Shown: piece by piece, positions 1 through 13,420 of the stretch
Layout: every line of letters begins with the position of its first letter
Position numbering within the stretch: position 1 is the stretch's first letter
Source of the DNA: Hydractinia symbiolongicarpus
Taxonomy: Eukaryota; Cnidaria; Hydrozoa; Anthoathecata; Hydractiniidae
Direction of reading: 5' to 3'
Assembly (NCBI RefSeq): GCF_029227915.1
Contig: NC_079879.1
Span: forward strand, 4,094,001-4,158,000
DNA: 64,000 nt
Program-made: the position numbers and the translations under genes
Notes under the pieces: generated by a model
Told to the model about the DNA's origin: nothing
What the model saw: the letters and a program-made list of their open reading frames with translations, nothing else
Databases searched by the model: none

Positions 1-165
1 TGTAATTTTATTCACTTCGCTTTTTAGTAGATACATGTTTAATTAAAGTAAATCGTATGCAAGTCATTTCTTTGCTTAGAAAGTCTATTATGCAGTAGTA
101 AAAAAACATAAAATGATTTGGAGAGTCTGATTAAAAAAGATGATAGTGTTACGAGAGATCATACA

Positions 166-3100
166 AAAACTAGTCGATAAAGCCTATGGAAAAATAAACT
201 GAGGCAGGATAAAAAAAAAGAAGTGTCATTTGATAACCTCAGCAACCCATCCAGAAAAAATAAACAAGAACCTTGTTTTCACGTTGCCTCTATTGTGTAG
301 GGCTTAAGCTGTTGATCAACAATACGCTGATCAAGAAAATGTATAGGATTAGGTATTTTTGACAAATGGTTGCAGAGATATTGGGGACTAAAGTTTTTTT
401 TGATGAACGAAACGGATTCTGGTACCAGGTTTGGGAACCTTACCCAAATTGGTCCTAGGTGGTCCCTAGTTACCCACGGAGTGAAAAATGACTGACGTCA
501 CCAAAATTTTAGGTGCACTGTAATAGCTTCATTAATTTAATACAGGATATTGACGTTGTGTTAATTTCCTCGCGCCGTAACGTAAGGAAATTTAACATAT
601 TAGACATGCACTTTTCGCCGACATCAAAGGAAGATGAAGACATCCATTTTGCCTGTCACAGACAGACAGACACAATTAGCGTATTATTATATAGACTATA
701 GCGCAATGAAAAAATAGATTGCTTTAGATGTTTTGCTGACGTCAGCAGTGGATATTCAAAAAAAAAATGTTCTTAAAATCTGACACCAAATGTCAAATGT
801 CAAATCGCATTAAACCCTCTACAAAAATTTTACTAAAAATAAAAAAGAACAGCTTGCAAGGTGCAAAATCTAGTTGATAAAAAGTTACAACAACGAAACT
901 CACAACATCCACAAAACCAACAGTAAGAACACCGACAGTTACAACACCGACAGTCACAACACGGATAATAACAATGTTAGAAATAATACATCTCAAATAT
1001 GTACATCTTTTAAGTAATTATATTGTAAACCCTCAGTATTTTATTTTAAAATGTCAAAAAAGAGGCCTGTAAGAGCACAAATCAATAAAAATAAGCTCTT
1101 CACACATTTATTAGTATTGTCTTTCCCTTGAAAGGTTACATAAAAAATGAAAAATCCATAGCTTGGAAAACATCAAATTTAAATCTAGAAAAATCAGTCA
1201 TTTCGGTTGCATACCATCCTCTTCCTCAAAAATTTACACAAAATGTAAAAATCAACCAGTTAAGAACACAAAAATTTTCTTCTTTAGTATGATGATCCAT
1301 ACTGCCCTTTACCATACTCCATACTGAATAAACTTGAATCAACAAACATTGTATATATACGGTTCATAAACAAACGTTTACACAAAATGTAAAAGAGATG
1401 GGTTTTTGAGAAGCACATCTAAATCAACAGAAATAAGTTCATTCAGCATGTCATATACTGCAATTACCCATTAATCTTCCACAAAAAGGTTATGAAACAC
1501 ATCAAAATTTAAAAAAATCAGTCAGTCCTCGCGTTTTGATTACAAAATATAAAAAAACAGAAACACTTTCCGTCAGAACATTAAGTATTTTTTTTATCAT
1601 CAGCTAACATTTTTTTCCTACAAAATTTTGTAAAATTCTGAAGGTAAACAAAAAAGTGAAACCGTGGAAATTTATTCCAGCAAAAATTACATCACATACA
1701 GTTAGTACTCCCAAAACAATAGTTTATAATACGAAATACAAAGACAAAGTTGTTTATATAGTCTGAAGATGTAACTAGTGTACGAAAAGCTTAACAAATA
1801 AATACTTTTTAACTTTCAATTTCAGTATATATAGTGCATGTGGTCTATTTCCACAAACTTTTAACAAAAATTCAAAAAACAGCTTTTGCAACACGAACAA
1901 TATGAACTGACAACCATACCAACCTCTCATAATTAACCCAAAGCCATAAACCCACGTATATAAATTTCCAATCAAATGTCAAAAATCCCTGTAAGAAAAC
2001 CTGGTATTTTTATATGTAGGCTGACAAAAGTTTACCAGGATGAGGGTAAAAAATAATAAAAAATAACTTTACACACACACTTTAAATTTTATAAAATTTG
2101 TACCACTTGTCATGTTGTGATCCCCTAGTAAATTTACAGGAAATGTGAGAAAAGTATTCCCTATGGGCATAAAAATGTGTCACAGTATCCTAAAAGTTCG
2201 AGAAAGATTTTGTAGCTAGCTTGTTACATCATAATTCGTGTTCAAAAAAGAAGAGAAGTTTGAATACTAAGGTAGCTTTAAATACCTAAAAAAGAAGAAT
2301 AACAACAAAACTCATAGATCAAATCTAGCTATGGGAGATGTAGCCTTGAAGCCAACATTAGCTAGCTAACAAAACAGTACCCAAACACCCAGTTAGATAT
2401 ACTTAAGCTAGGGAGACTTAGCTACGTCTATAGCTAGCTATTTATGCTTAGTAAAACACATTTAAAGGAATGCAATAGCAATGTAGACATTATGACATTT
2501 GCAGTCAGTTCAACAAACCAAAACTTTTTATTTCGCTTGCACATTTGTTTGGTAGCCAGCTAACAGCTTTACTAGGGGATACATTAATTATGCAAAAAAA
2601 GTAAACAAATGCTAGCTTTTTTATAAAAAACTCGGTAAAATATAAAACTTAAAGAATTTGAAGCTCCAATGAATTTTTTTTGAGAATGCGATTTTCCTTG
2701 ACAATTTTAATTGTGCTACATATAAAAACGGAACGTCTAAAAATATCAAAGTTCTTACTTTTTCTCAATTCCAATTCACTTGAAACTATGGCATTCATTT
2801 TGTACTTCTAAGTTTACTTTACTACTTCTAGCTCCACTCTTTACTTCCGAAGTAGCTTATTGTGGCTTCCAACTTCACTTTCCTACTTCTACTTCTTCAG
2901 TTGGTCTCTTTTTCTTTTTTATATATTCCTTTTTGAACAACTTTACATTTTCACTTTTTTCATGAAGAAGGAACCGTTCCTTTGTTGTTTTTTTGTGTGA
3001 CGATTATAACCCTGTCCCAAATTATATGCTTTTGTAATCCACTCTACTTCTCCATTTTGACTTTCCTTGCTCTTAATATCTGCACTGTTTATGACTAAGG

Positions 3101-3407
3101 GATCATCGAAAATAAGACATTTTTTATCTGCTTCTTTAGTTTGCCTTTTGTCGAGAACTCTGTCGAGAAATTTTTATGTTTGTTTGTTTTTACGCCAAGG
3201 AAACCTTTATTCGATTGCCATCCCGCTTGAAAGTACGTTTTTCAGCGAATCATCCTGCGTATTTTCTATCAGGTGGTTTTTAACAATTGTGGTGACAAAT
3301 GTAAACAAAACAAAAAACTCGAAAAGCTCACGCATTCGGTGGTAAAAAATATCGTCTTTGCAAAAGTGACAGACAGACACACGGAACTTGCGTATTATTA
3401 TAGAGAA
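166..3407 (+). repeat. Large modular interspersed repeat, copy 1
   Basis: Matches 55937-58575 in reverse complement over its length: ACTAGTCGATAAAGCC at the left; the ACAACACCGACAGTCACAAC block (about 870-1010); AAATGTAAAAGAGATGGG (about 1388); ATCAAAGTTCTTACT (about 2747); the TACTTCTAGCTCCACT block (about 2820); and a terminal ACACACGGAACTTGCG ... TATTATTATAGAGA. No protein domain is recognised. An internal copy of the end module occurs at about 650-705. Confidence 0.75.
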
Positions 3408-4297
3408 TACATTTCTTATTTTCCAGACTTTTGGTGATATTTCAACAAAAGTTTAGATGTAGAAAATAATCTAGCATATGTAACGGGTTATTTATTTAAA
3501 TTTTAAAACTTTCAACTTTTATGAAAATTTGAGGTTTTGCGCGAAACTAATAACGACACATCTCTGTATTCGTAGTTTTTATTAATATGAAACAAACCTG
3601 AAAAAAGTAACTTTTTTCCAACAGTCATAGATGGTAAAGCCGCAAAGCAGACTTTATTTAAACACTGGCAAAAATATATGTAACAAAATTTAGGTACTAA
3701 TTAGGCAAATTCCACGTCACATTATGAGCATGCTCTGTTAATTTCTAATTCCCTATATTTCTTCCTAAAATACTTTTTGTCTGACCAGTATACGTAAAAA
3801 GTGCTGATGATATTGCAATAATGAATAAACAAATCTTAAAGGATATAGTTTGCCCATACTGTGACATTTCTGGCGCAAAAATTGTGAGCAGTGCAATAAT
3901 TTGAGCAAAAAAAGAAGTGCAAAGCTTAAAGATTGAAAAAAATTATCAAAATTTGTTTAAATTTACTTTTCTCTTGTTTTAAAAAGATGTATTATATTTC
4001 ATAAAGAAAAAGTATGTATTGATTTATTTCATTTAAGAAGAACGTGGGAATAGAATAAATAACAGCACACATGGCATTGATAGCGCGGTTATTTTGTGAA
4101 ATTTAACATTACCAATTTGACTCAGTTAAACACAAATATCCCTATCAAAAATATTTTGCTTAAAATTAAGTCGTCGATAGTTAGCTCATTACATTCCTAA
4201 AAGAAGAAACATACAATTGTTCTAATTACACAGTTTAAAGTGAGTGCGTAATACCCTGGTATAATTAAGTCATTTTTGCCAGCTGTTTTCGTGTATA
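3408..4297. other. Region downstream of gene A, no gene seen
   Basis: AT-rich DNA between the modular repeat and the gene A stop codon. It should hold the gene A 3' UTR. No other coding or RNA feature is recognised. Confidence 0.5.
4023..4028 (-). promoter_or_regulatory. Possible poly(A) signal of gene A
   Basis: AATAAA on the minus strand, about 270 bp after the gene A stop codon. Such hexamers are frequent by chance in AT-rich DNA, so this is only a candidate. Confidence 0.25.
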
Positions 4298-4399
4298 TCA
4301 ACCCGAATATAACTTGTCACGGTGACCATTCAAGAAGAAAACATCGTCTATTGCAATGTTCGAAAACTTATCTCCGCCGTTTGATGTAGTGAATGATAC
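4298..4399 (-). CDS. Gene A exon 9: end of MAM domain and stop
   Basis: 34 codons including TGA. The peptide VSFTTSNGGDKFSNIAIDD continues with VFFLNGHRDKLYSG. The NGGD...IAIDDVFF pattern is the conserved last strand of MAM domains. No transmembrane helix or GPI signal follows, so a soluble secreted product is inferred. Phase 0 acceptor (TTGTTTAG) matches the exon 8 donor. The aligned exon in B is at 39276-39395. Confidence 0.9.
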   Translation of the reverse strand, partial: VSFTTSNGGDKFSNIAIDDVFFLNGHRDKLYSG

Positions 4400-5893
4400 C
4401 TAAACAAGATTTAGAACGTGTCATTAGCACTCACAACAAATTTTATTTGTTAAGCGCAGAAATAAGCCGAATTTTAAAAAGAAACAGAGCCAACCTAATT
4501 AGTAAAAATTAACGCAACCAAATTTAACACGAAAATAGTATATCTTTCTACTTGCTTCTGAGTGTCTACAAACAAATAGTATGCGCGTGTTATCTGCATT
4601 TAAATTGGGAGATTTATCCAATTGGCATCGCAAACTCCGAATTGAAAAGATACTTTCGTGCAACCATTGAAAGCTGCTTACACAGCTACAACAACATACC
4701 TTTACTTCCACTTCCTACTCATACAACGTCAAATAGCGATTCTCCAACATTAAACTACCTAGGTGAATCAGCTTATGGTATATACCATATAACTATTTAA
4801 AAAAAGTTTGAAAAAATGCACTTAGAAATTTACTTTCTCCAGTCAAATTTATACCAACTCTTCAGAGACTACATCTAAGGTTGTTAAGGCATGTCTACAA
4901 TAAAGAGCCATGTTTATTTTTGTTTCATATTGGCGACGAAAATGAAGATATGGAACATTAATTAAATCATTAAACAATTAAGAATTTGATGTGATTATCT
5001 TGAGTCAAATTACTCAAATTAAACATATTAATTTTAAAAAATATATTTAATTTCTGTGTGAATCATTATCTGGGTTCTAATTTACATATTCTAAAATATC
5101 ATGTTTTTCATAATTTTTGATTCAAGAATTCTTATTAGTCTGATGAATCTCCGCTTCAAACAAATATCAAACATCATCTTACTAAACAATGTGAGGGTTT
5201 AATATACTGATCCAATTTATTAAAAAGCTTCGACACATAAAAATAGATACAACGGATTATTGCGTACATAACTCTATTTATATTAGGGGTGGATTCCACC
5301 ACCAACCCAGATTTTTTATTATAACTTCTGAAATACTGTTCCATTTGGCCCAAAACTTTCTTACTTTCAATATTTTTCTATTAGCCAACTGTTTATATAA
5401 AAAGAATTGAAATCCCGTGATGAATAAGTGTATATGCAATTTTTTCCAAAAATATACTTCTCGTTTTTTCTAAAAATGCTTTTATTCTTCTGAAAACTAC
5501 CCTAATTATGCATTATTTCTCTATAGTAATTGAGGGCATAACTCACTGTTAGCATTGTTCCAAATATTAAATTTATCATTTATGAATAAGGAGGAGTCAT
5601 TTACAAATCCAAACTTCCGCGCAAAACAATTTCTATGGCTTGTAAAAATTACTCAAAATTAATTCTAAGGAAAAAAATGACGTCACACCAGAAATTCTAA
5701 CGCAAGCAAAAAATCTTTTTGCGTCAGTAGTTTTCTTTCTTTTATAGCAAGAAACATTCATGCTAAGTTTTATAAACAGAACGTAAGCCAATCAAAAGTT
5801 ATTTGATGTGGTGAAATATCCCCCAGGATAATTAATACCCAAAAAGACCACTATAAAGAGGATTAAAAAAAGTATTGAAATATCAAAAATCAC

Positions 5894-6180
5894 CTGATAA
5901 CGATTTTGACCACAATCAAAGTTTATTTGTCCTGGTAGCCACCAATCATTCTCATAAGTAGGGATTCCTAATTCCAAGCTTTGTTTGCAAGTATCAAGTT
6001 TCTTATCAAGAGATTTGATTTTCACTTTAAGTAAATGGTTTTCTGAGCCAGTCATGTAGTACCAAAATGTCATACAGCTCTTTCCAGGATTTGGTTCTCT
6101 TTTCAGTGTTAGAATTGCTCTGTCTTTTCCTTTAGTCTTGCCTCCACTAACGTCGACTGCTTTCATGAAAAAACCAGAAT
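5894..6180 (-). CDS. Gene A exon 8: central MAM domain
   Basis: 287 bp, same length and phases as B's exon 8. The peptide runs from DSGFFMKAVDVSGG through CMTFWYYMTGSENHLL to WWLPGQINFDCGQNRYQ. It shows the MAM core Cys-x-FWYYM-x-G strand and the later Cys. Acceptor TTCTTTTTAG, donor CAG|GTGATT, phase 0 out. Domains of this type mediate adhesion or oligomerisation in meprins and receptor phosphatases. Confidence 0.93.
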
Positions 6181-9100
6181 CTAAAAAGAATATTTTGATG
6201 TGCTGTGTGAAAAATTAAAAAAGGGGCTTGTTTTTTTTTTGCTGTGAAAAAGTGAGCTTCAGAAATTATATGGCATTTGTGAAGAAATATTAAGACATGC
6301 ATTTTAATAAACTTTCTATCAAATGATAACAATGATTAGTGTGAATTAAGAATGTTGAAGATTCGCTAAAATCATTTTGTAGCATTTTTTTATGTTCCTA
6401 GATTCTGTACGTTAAATTCACTGCATTTATCAAAATTTCATCGCCTGAAACCAAAGTTTTTAATTTGTCTTGACCTGTTGCGTAATGTCTTGTGCTGTCA
6501 TCAATATTGTATGTTTAATTTATTGTTATGGATTCTCATTACTGATTAACATGAACGCGTCCGTAAAAAAAGTTTTCAAATAGTTAACAAATGACTGTCA
6601 TTTATTCATTTAAATTAATGTTCATATCCATAGTACAAACACAGGTAACTGGTGAGTTTTTTAGTACTTCAGAATTATGTATTTAAACTTTTATCAATAT
6701 TATTTAGGTTAAACATTGTATTGCGTTCAACAATTCCTGTGTTCCGAACAAGCCTTTTGATTTGTTTCATCAAATGATCTGTGTAGCTCATGCAACGTCG
6801 GATGCAAAAGACATCACTCCGCTTTACCGGTTAACCAGATCCATATAAAAAAGAAACTAAGTTCTCCATCTCGTAGTGTTCAACGTTTACTATAAATGAG
6901 ACAGTGGAGTGGCTAGAAATCGAGTTAAAAGTCAAGTGATTTCCATTTGTCGACTTTGGTGTTCATTTGTTTAGATATCAGTTTTCTTGTCGTTATATAT
7001 TTGTCGGTGCTCCTTTTGTACAATAAGGTAAAAAAAAGAAGAAACATTTACTGTAACGCTTGATAATTACCAATTTTTCAAGGGCATTTATGATGCAGTA
7101 ATCGGGTTTTTATCCCTAGAAATTTAGGAATCCTCTTATTCCTGTTATTTTTGCGTATACTTTAAGCATGATTGGTTAATGACATACAGAAACTAAAAAA
7201 GATACATCGTATATGAAGTGGTGTTTAAGAAGTATAAACAACTGAACTGTTGTACGTGTCGCTATATTCCAGATTAAGCTATGTCACATGTTTAAGGTGT
7301 CACACATCAGGGATAGCACTTACAGCAGTGCGTCTCATTAGGCATCATAATATTTCAAGAAGTTTACGGCAATAACAATTATTGTATTAACAGTCAAATG
7401 TGCAGCTGTTTTTCGTTCTTTAACTTTTTATTCTCAAACGATATTCATTTGAAACATATAGGTGTTTGCAATCCCTGAAATCTAGTAGGATGGCCCTTGG
7501 AAAATACAAGCAAATCTGACTGTTAGAACACGAAAAGTTGCTAAAAACACCTTGGAATTGTGTTTTGTGGCTTGACGATTTCGTGTGTGGTTAGAATAAT
7601 ATTTTGCAGTGAGGTGAACAAAGTATTGCTTTTATTACGGAGGTATAAAGTTGAACCATCAACATTAGGCTAACTGTGTATCAGCACAAAATTATCCTTG
7701 TATAATTGCCTTTTGAATTTGCGCCGTTAAAATACTTTTACGTCTAAAGACGCAATGTTACGCCAAAAGGGAGCATAATAATTATTGATTTTAGTATTAT
7801 AATTCGTCATTGCTCCAAATTGCAAATCGTCATGCTTAAGTGTGAGTACACATACAAATCTTTAAATAATGTTTTTAAAGTTATGGTCTTCGTTTTGAAT
7901 TGTGGATATGCTCAAGTGAGAGCACCTTTTTTCTAAATATAAAAACATCTTTTTGATTACATACTCAGAGTAGGAACTACCGTTTCTTTATTAATCAAAT
8001 TATAAGTAAACCAGCCGCTAAGCTAATTCCGGCATACAAGCAGTTGATATAATGTATTTACTTAACTGTAACTAAATTGTAAACTAAATTTAATTGTTGA
8101 TATTGTGCTTATGACTTGCATGTAAAGCTATACAACAAGTGGTATTGATTATATGAAAATAAAAAACAGTCATATATTCCTATGCAATTCTGATGTAAAC
8201 AACTGAATTAAACTTAATGCAGTATGTTTATTTATGGGCCTAGCTACAAGAAGCTTAAAAATGAGTTAAATGTCTTAAAAACTGATCCTTTATTGTCTGC
8301 AAAAGTAATTTGACACTCATCTTTACGAAAAGGTCAAAATGAAGGGAATTTTAGGCCTTCGCAGTATTGCCGAATATGTGTGCCAAGCAATAGAGCCATG
8401 GAATTTTAAAAAACATGCTCACCTCAGCCAATATTATTCCTAACAATCATGATGATACATGCATGATTTTTTTAATTCCAAGTGACAGACATCATCCCTT
8501 TAAAGTTTAATCTAACAAGAATGAATTTAGGCGGCAAGGACTTTTTGTCTTTCCAATCCTTTTCCCCATGGTTTTTGCTTGATGACAAAGCTGTTAGCAC
8601 TTACTCAACGGCTAACAAGACCCAGGTACAGGCTGCTAATCATAACCAGTATGTTGGCTACCGTGAAACAGTAATGAGTTTTCATTGATCAACTTGATCG
8701 AGTCCTCATTCGTTACTTGCACATGGGATTATGTTGATTTTATTCAACTTTTTCCTTTACATTGTTTTATTTTAAACCGGAAACTATTTTTTTCAAGTGA
8801 TAAAAAACTCTAGAAATGCATTATGTCTTAAAAGATTGAGGTAAAATTATCACACTTTTATGTGTATATAAAGCAAAAAAATAATTATTTTCATTAGCAA
8901 AGTCACGTCTTTTAAATAAATAGTTTTTCTCCACTGTTCGTAGTTTGAGCCTTTTGTGTGTATGTGTTATCTTCACTACTGATCAATGATCCAAAGAGTC
9001 AAGCTTAAATCGCAATGCCATTATTTTGCCACAGCAAAGTGTTCACATAAGAACTCAACAGATCAGTTTCTACGTTGAATGAGTAGATGTACGTTATACT

Positions 9101-9183
9101 GGATTAGAAGAGTTTCTTTAATAATTTTGTAGGATAATGGGCTCGTTAATGTTATGTTAATATTTATTATCTTTTGTTTAGAC
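6181..9183. other. Gene A intron sequence, nothing recognised
   Basis: Part of the 9.8 kb intron, left of the Gypsy-type element. Only short chance ORFs were seen, none with domain character. Confidence 0.5.
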
Positions 9184-9243
9184 TGAAACATTTATTTTAA
9201 TACACAGAAGTAAATAATTAATTGAATGATATTTACCCATGTT
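9184..9243 (+). repeat. 5' terminal direct repeat of the Gypsy-type element
   Basis: Starts TGAAACATTTATTTTAATAC and aligns with 14144-14205 over about 60 bp (shared blocks CAGAAG, AAATAAT, AATTGAATGAT, CATGT). Probable start of the 5' LTR; its inner end was not located. Confidence 0.55.
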
Positions 9244-9664
9244 TCAACCATCTTAATCAAGATTGGGGCAAAACAGAAGACACAACAATGGTTCAGATCG
9301 TTTAAGTCTCCTACAAGCTGAATAATGACAATCCTCACTTGCCCAATCCCTGGATGGGGCTTTGCGACACAGGATGTCGATGTTCTTTTATCCGGACTGT
9401 CCACAATAACTTTCACATAGCAGCACTTCCACCTATACCTATCCCTTGCCGGGTCCAAGCTAGAGCGTCCGAAGCTAGCGTTAAACTCAACTAATGAAAA
9501 CTGGAACGTTTGTTTGCGCCGCTGAGAGTCATTTAGACTTGGGTGTTGGGTCTGGTCAGCTCATGAAATGTACCAGTGAGCAACTTCGAAACATTGTTTT
9601 CCGTAAAGACGCTAATTTCAACACAAAGCCGTTAATGACACCCTGAAGATGTTGAAATCGGTCG

Positions 9665-9999
9665 TTGTTACACCTGGCTCTTGACGTTTTACAAGCTGGA
9701 CTCTTTGCTATGAAACAGGACCCAAATGAGACATTTAGAGCCTTCTCTGATCGTGTCCAAGGCAAAGCTGAAGTGTGTGGATTCGAAACCAATTTCACTG
9801 CTACATGTAACAAACACAACAACCTCATCACCTATGACACAGATCAAACGAACGATGTAATGCGGGATGCGCGGTGGTATTGCTGACTTTGGCATTCGTC
9901 GCGAAGCACTGAGTGCAGATGGGATACCGATCGGAACAATCAACCTGGTTATCGCCATTGTGGAAAATAGGGAGATTGCACACAATGCCAACCGGTCAC
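9665..9999 (+). pseudogene. Gag-like fragment of the Gypsy-type element
   Basis: Reads FAMKQDPNETFRAFSDRVQG then KAEVCGF, a typical capsid-region pattern. After a frame change it continues GIADFGIRREALSADGI and VIAIVENREIAHNA, resembling the GIxDxxIRRE segment of metazoan Gypsy gag proteins. Frame breaks show it is dead. Confidence 0.75.
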
Positions 10000-11320
10000 A
10001 ATCAACCATTTCGGTACTATCTACTTACTGAAGACACAATGGTGGTAGTTTATAGCACAAACATCCATCAAGAGATTGTGTTATTTTTATTAATATTACT
10101 ATTATTTACCCAGGATAGTCTCTTCAGTTTCTATAGAAACTGTTATTAATGAGAATCCCAGTGCATTAAAAACTTCCATTTGAGCTACGGAAGGCGCGCA
10201 AGCACAAGAACCGCTTAACTACACAAGCACCTGAGATATCAATCCTATTCCCATGCTGAACATTAACCAGAAAGGATTAATTCACATTTTTATAGTCTCT
10301 GGCATGACTCAGTCAGGGTTTGAACCCAAGACTTTCAGCACAGGAGGCAAACCTTCTACCACAAGGCCACCAGTTGGTCCATGCCCGACTGTGAATGATC
10401 GACTGAGAGCCGGAAAATTCCCAGACTGCTGGGAGGCATATCATCTCTTCACCAAGAAGACAAGAGGATGGAACAAACATTGCGAAAACTGTTGAATGAA
10501 GAATCAAGAATCGACCAGCACGACCAACAGCCAACACCAGCATCGTCTCAACAAGTGATGACCCTGTAGGACAGATATCCAACATCAAGACGCTATGACC
10601 TCTCTCAAACACCACATTTTCAACAAGTGATAATGGCAAAGATTAAGCGTTGCTGAGCACCCGATAGTCCAAATGTATCTTTTAGTTCACGTCCGCTTTC
10701 AGGTTCATGTTGCAGGTGTGGCTGATTCTAGTGCGCAGATGGATCTATGGTCACTGCACGAAATCCTCCATGGTTTCAACAAAGATGACCTCTCACCTGT
10801 CTCTCTCTCGATACATGTAACAAACAAATCACCAATCAAGGTTAGTGGTGCCTTCTTTGCCACCATTTCGGGAAAGTCATCCACTGGTAATGAGATGAAA
10901 TGCAAAACGATGGTGTACATCAGTCTTATTGTGAGGTCTTTTAACCTTTTGTTTGAGACATTGTTGGCTCTTGGGACTCTGAACAGGAATTTCCAAGTGC
11001 CGCATCCTTCCCACACACAATTCAAGAAGTCCTATCTCCCAAGAAAACCGTAAATATATCGTCCAATAACAGGATGTTGTTCGGTTCAACATGTGACGAC
11101 GGTGGCATATGCCAAAATGAATTCGGATTCCAGACCGAGCAGACAAGCTTATCATCACACTAACACCAGAAAAGACATGGACGGATAAAGACGTAGACGA
11201 TAGAAAGGTTTAAAGTATCCACCTCCAACGATTACCAACCATGTCCAGACCACCCATTGAGATCCACATAAATGACGACGCAAAGCTAGCCACCCAGTAT
11301 CCTCTATACTATTGCATTGA

Positions 11321-11860
11321 ATGCAGAAGGTTCATGCCGACCTGAAGCAGGATAAAGCACTTGGAGTGATTGGAGGTGTTTCGCTCAGCGAACCAGTTGA
11401 ATGGTTCCACAGGATGGTCGTGACACGAAAAGAGGACGATCCCCTTAAAAAACCGTTAATTTTTCACACTTGCACAAGTTTTGCAAACGAGAGACTCATA
11501 ACTCCGAGTCTTCGTTTCATATCGCACGGAGAGTCCCACTTAATACTCGGAAGACTGTCACAGATGCTTGGAATAGCTTTCATAGTGTTCCCGTCAGAGA
11601 TTTAGATCGATATTTGACGACCTTCATCACACCCCTTGGACGCTAGCGGTATAGAAGAGCCCCCGAATGGTTCCTTCCCCCTTGTGACGGATACAACCAC
11701 CGGCTCAACGCAATCCCTGCTGAGTTTGAATGGAAAGATACAATTTGTTACAACTCTGATCTTGAAAACCACTGGCGACGAACGAAGGACTTTCTTTTCC
11801 CTGCCTGTAAGGCTGGGATCATCTCAAACTCTGTAAAGTTTTCAAAAGAATTTAATAATT
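11321..11860 (+). pseudogene. Reverse transcriptase fragment of the Gypsy-type element
   Basis: The stretch ADLKQDKALGVIGGVSLSEP, then VEWFHRMVVTRKEDD, matches the start of a Gypsy RT (D-L-x3-ALGVI...P-x-EW-x-HRMVVTRK). Downstream pieces (SLRFISHGESHLILGRLSQM; TTFITPL) continue it in other frames. The catalytic YxDD region is not recognisable, consistent with decay. Confidence 0.75.
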
Positions 11861-11999
11861 ACCAAAGTTTTTCGATGTTATTAAACGTTTCCCTAGTCCA
11901 ACCTCTGCCATAGACATACAAAACGGGTTTGGCTTAGTGAATCCAACTATACACAACTTCGCCCCTTTATGGAGAAGTTTTGTCCATTTCTTTCACAAC

Positions 12000-12540
12000 G
12001 ATGTCCATTTCAATGAACACCTATATTGGATGACGCAGTCGAGTTCTCCAAACAGCCGATCGTCGACGCCATCAAGGAAGGTGTTAAGATCTCTTATCAC
12101 GAAAGACACACTTCGTTATACACAGACTGGTCTAAGAAAGGCGTAGTATACTTTCTTCTGTGCCACATTTCACATCTGGGCTGCTGTATCGACGGATGTC
12201 GCATCACACTAGAAGGCTCAAGATTCCTATCCGACACACAGAAACGAGATTCACCAATCAAAGTGGAGGCTCTTGAAAGCGCTTGAAGCAGACAAAAGTT
12301 TCACCATAGTATGTCACTACCTGATAGTTGCAACCGACTATGAGCCACTACTAAAACTTTTCGGTAATAGGACCCTTGACGAAATACCAAATACAAGACT
12401 GTTTCTGTTGAAGCAAAGGGCTTTGCTGTGGAGCTTTTGCATCATACACCTTCCTGGTAAATTTAATCTCCCTACTGATGCCATATCACGCCATTCAGTA
12501 GAATCAGATGAAGCATCCAAGGAGAATAAGAACAAAACGG
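12000..12540 (+). pseudogene. RT thumb and RNase H fragment of the Gypsy-type element
   Basis: Frame 12026-12286 has SLYTDWSKKGVVYFLLCH and CRITLEGSRFLSDTQ, the TDWSKxGxGYFL and SRFLS motifs of Gypsy RNase H regions. The next frame (12273-12629) has VATDYEPLLKLFGNRTLDE, then HLPGKFNLPTDAISRH, the end of RNase H. A frame change separates them at about 12280. Confidence 0.85.
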
Positions 12541-12949
12541 TCATTGCAGCCGCCCTTCATCATGACACAGAAACCGTCACGTCACTAACATGGGACCATC
12601 GCAATTTCCAAAGACAACGGATTTTATGACTTCTTGCACACAATTAGTCAAGAAGACAGTCGCCCTATCAATACTGTTGTTACATAGTGGTTCTATCGAC
12701 ACAATCTATACGAGATGGACGGTGTTGGCGCATACAACAATCGTGTGGTTGTACCTCATTGCCTCCGCTTTACCATGCTCGCCACCCAACAGCAATGCGA
12801 CAATGCGCTCGAACCATAATTTTCTTGGCAGGAATGACTGAGGATATTAAAGTATCCGAGATAGTTGTCGTTATTGCACCAAGAATGCCTCTGTCCAGCT
12901 GTCATCTCGAACTCTACATTAATACTGCTTGGGATGAATCATACTGAAT

Positions 12950-13420
12950 ATTTCAATTGGATCGGGCAGCACTATCTATAGTCATGGTGTGACGTCTTCA
13001 AAGCACCAAATGATTCTCCGCAGGCCCAACCGGAAGAACATCACGTGCTTTCGAAACTACTTCTCTCGCTTTGGAGTGCCCTAAGAAATTTTGAACGATG
13101 GGGGGGGGGTGTGAATTCGTGTCACACGCAACTCCGTCGTTTTTGAAGTAATGGAGCGTCACAAATCGACATTTGTCAGTGTATAATCCACAGAGCCTTA
13201 GCTATTGGGATCGTTTTCTAAGGGCAATAATGCAACTTTGCAATACTCATGTCGGAGATTGTGAATTGTCCCAAGGACAGATCGTATTAGCAAGACCTCT
13301 CAGAAACACCTTTGCTTTTGCCAGTCGTTTGAGAGGTTCACAAACCGAAACATCCGCCAACTATGGAGAGATACTTGGACCAAGAAGGAACGCCGTGAAC
13401 GCTTTTACTGATTAGCCAAG
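12950..13420 (+). pseudogene. Integrase remnant of the Gypsy-type element
   Basis: Short pieces in shifting frames: YFSRFGVP, ILNDGG, CEFVSHATPSFLK and SVYNPQS. They match the order of a retroviral-type integrase core (FxxFGVP-x-xIxxDGGxxF ... YxPQSNG). A ten-G run at about 13100 probably marks one frame break. Confidence 0.65.

Noticed and set aside
793-996. 67-codon minus ORF rich in V, G and T
   Set aside because: It comes from the ACAACACCGACAGT tandem-like block of the modular repeat; low-complexity artefact.
10313-10639. Long minus-strand ORFs over the Gypsy-type element (also 10705-11025, 9689-10009)
   Set aside because: Antisense to recognisable gag and pol remnants; chance open frames in slightly GC-richer DNA.
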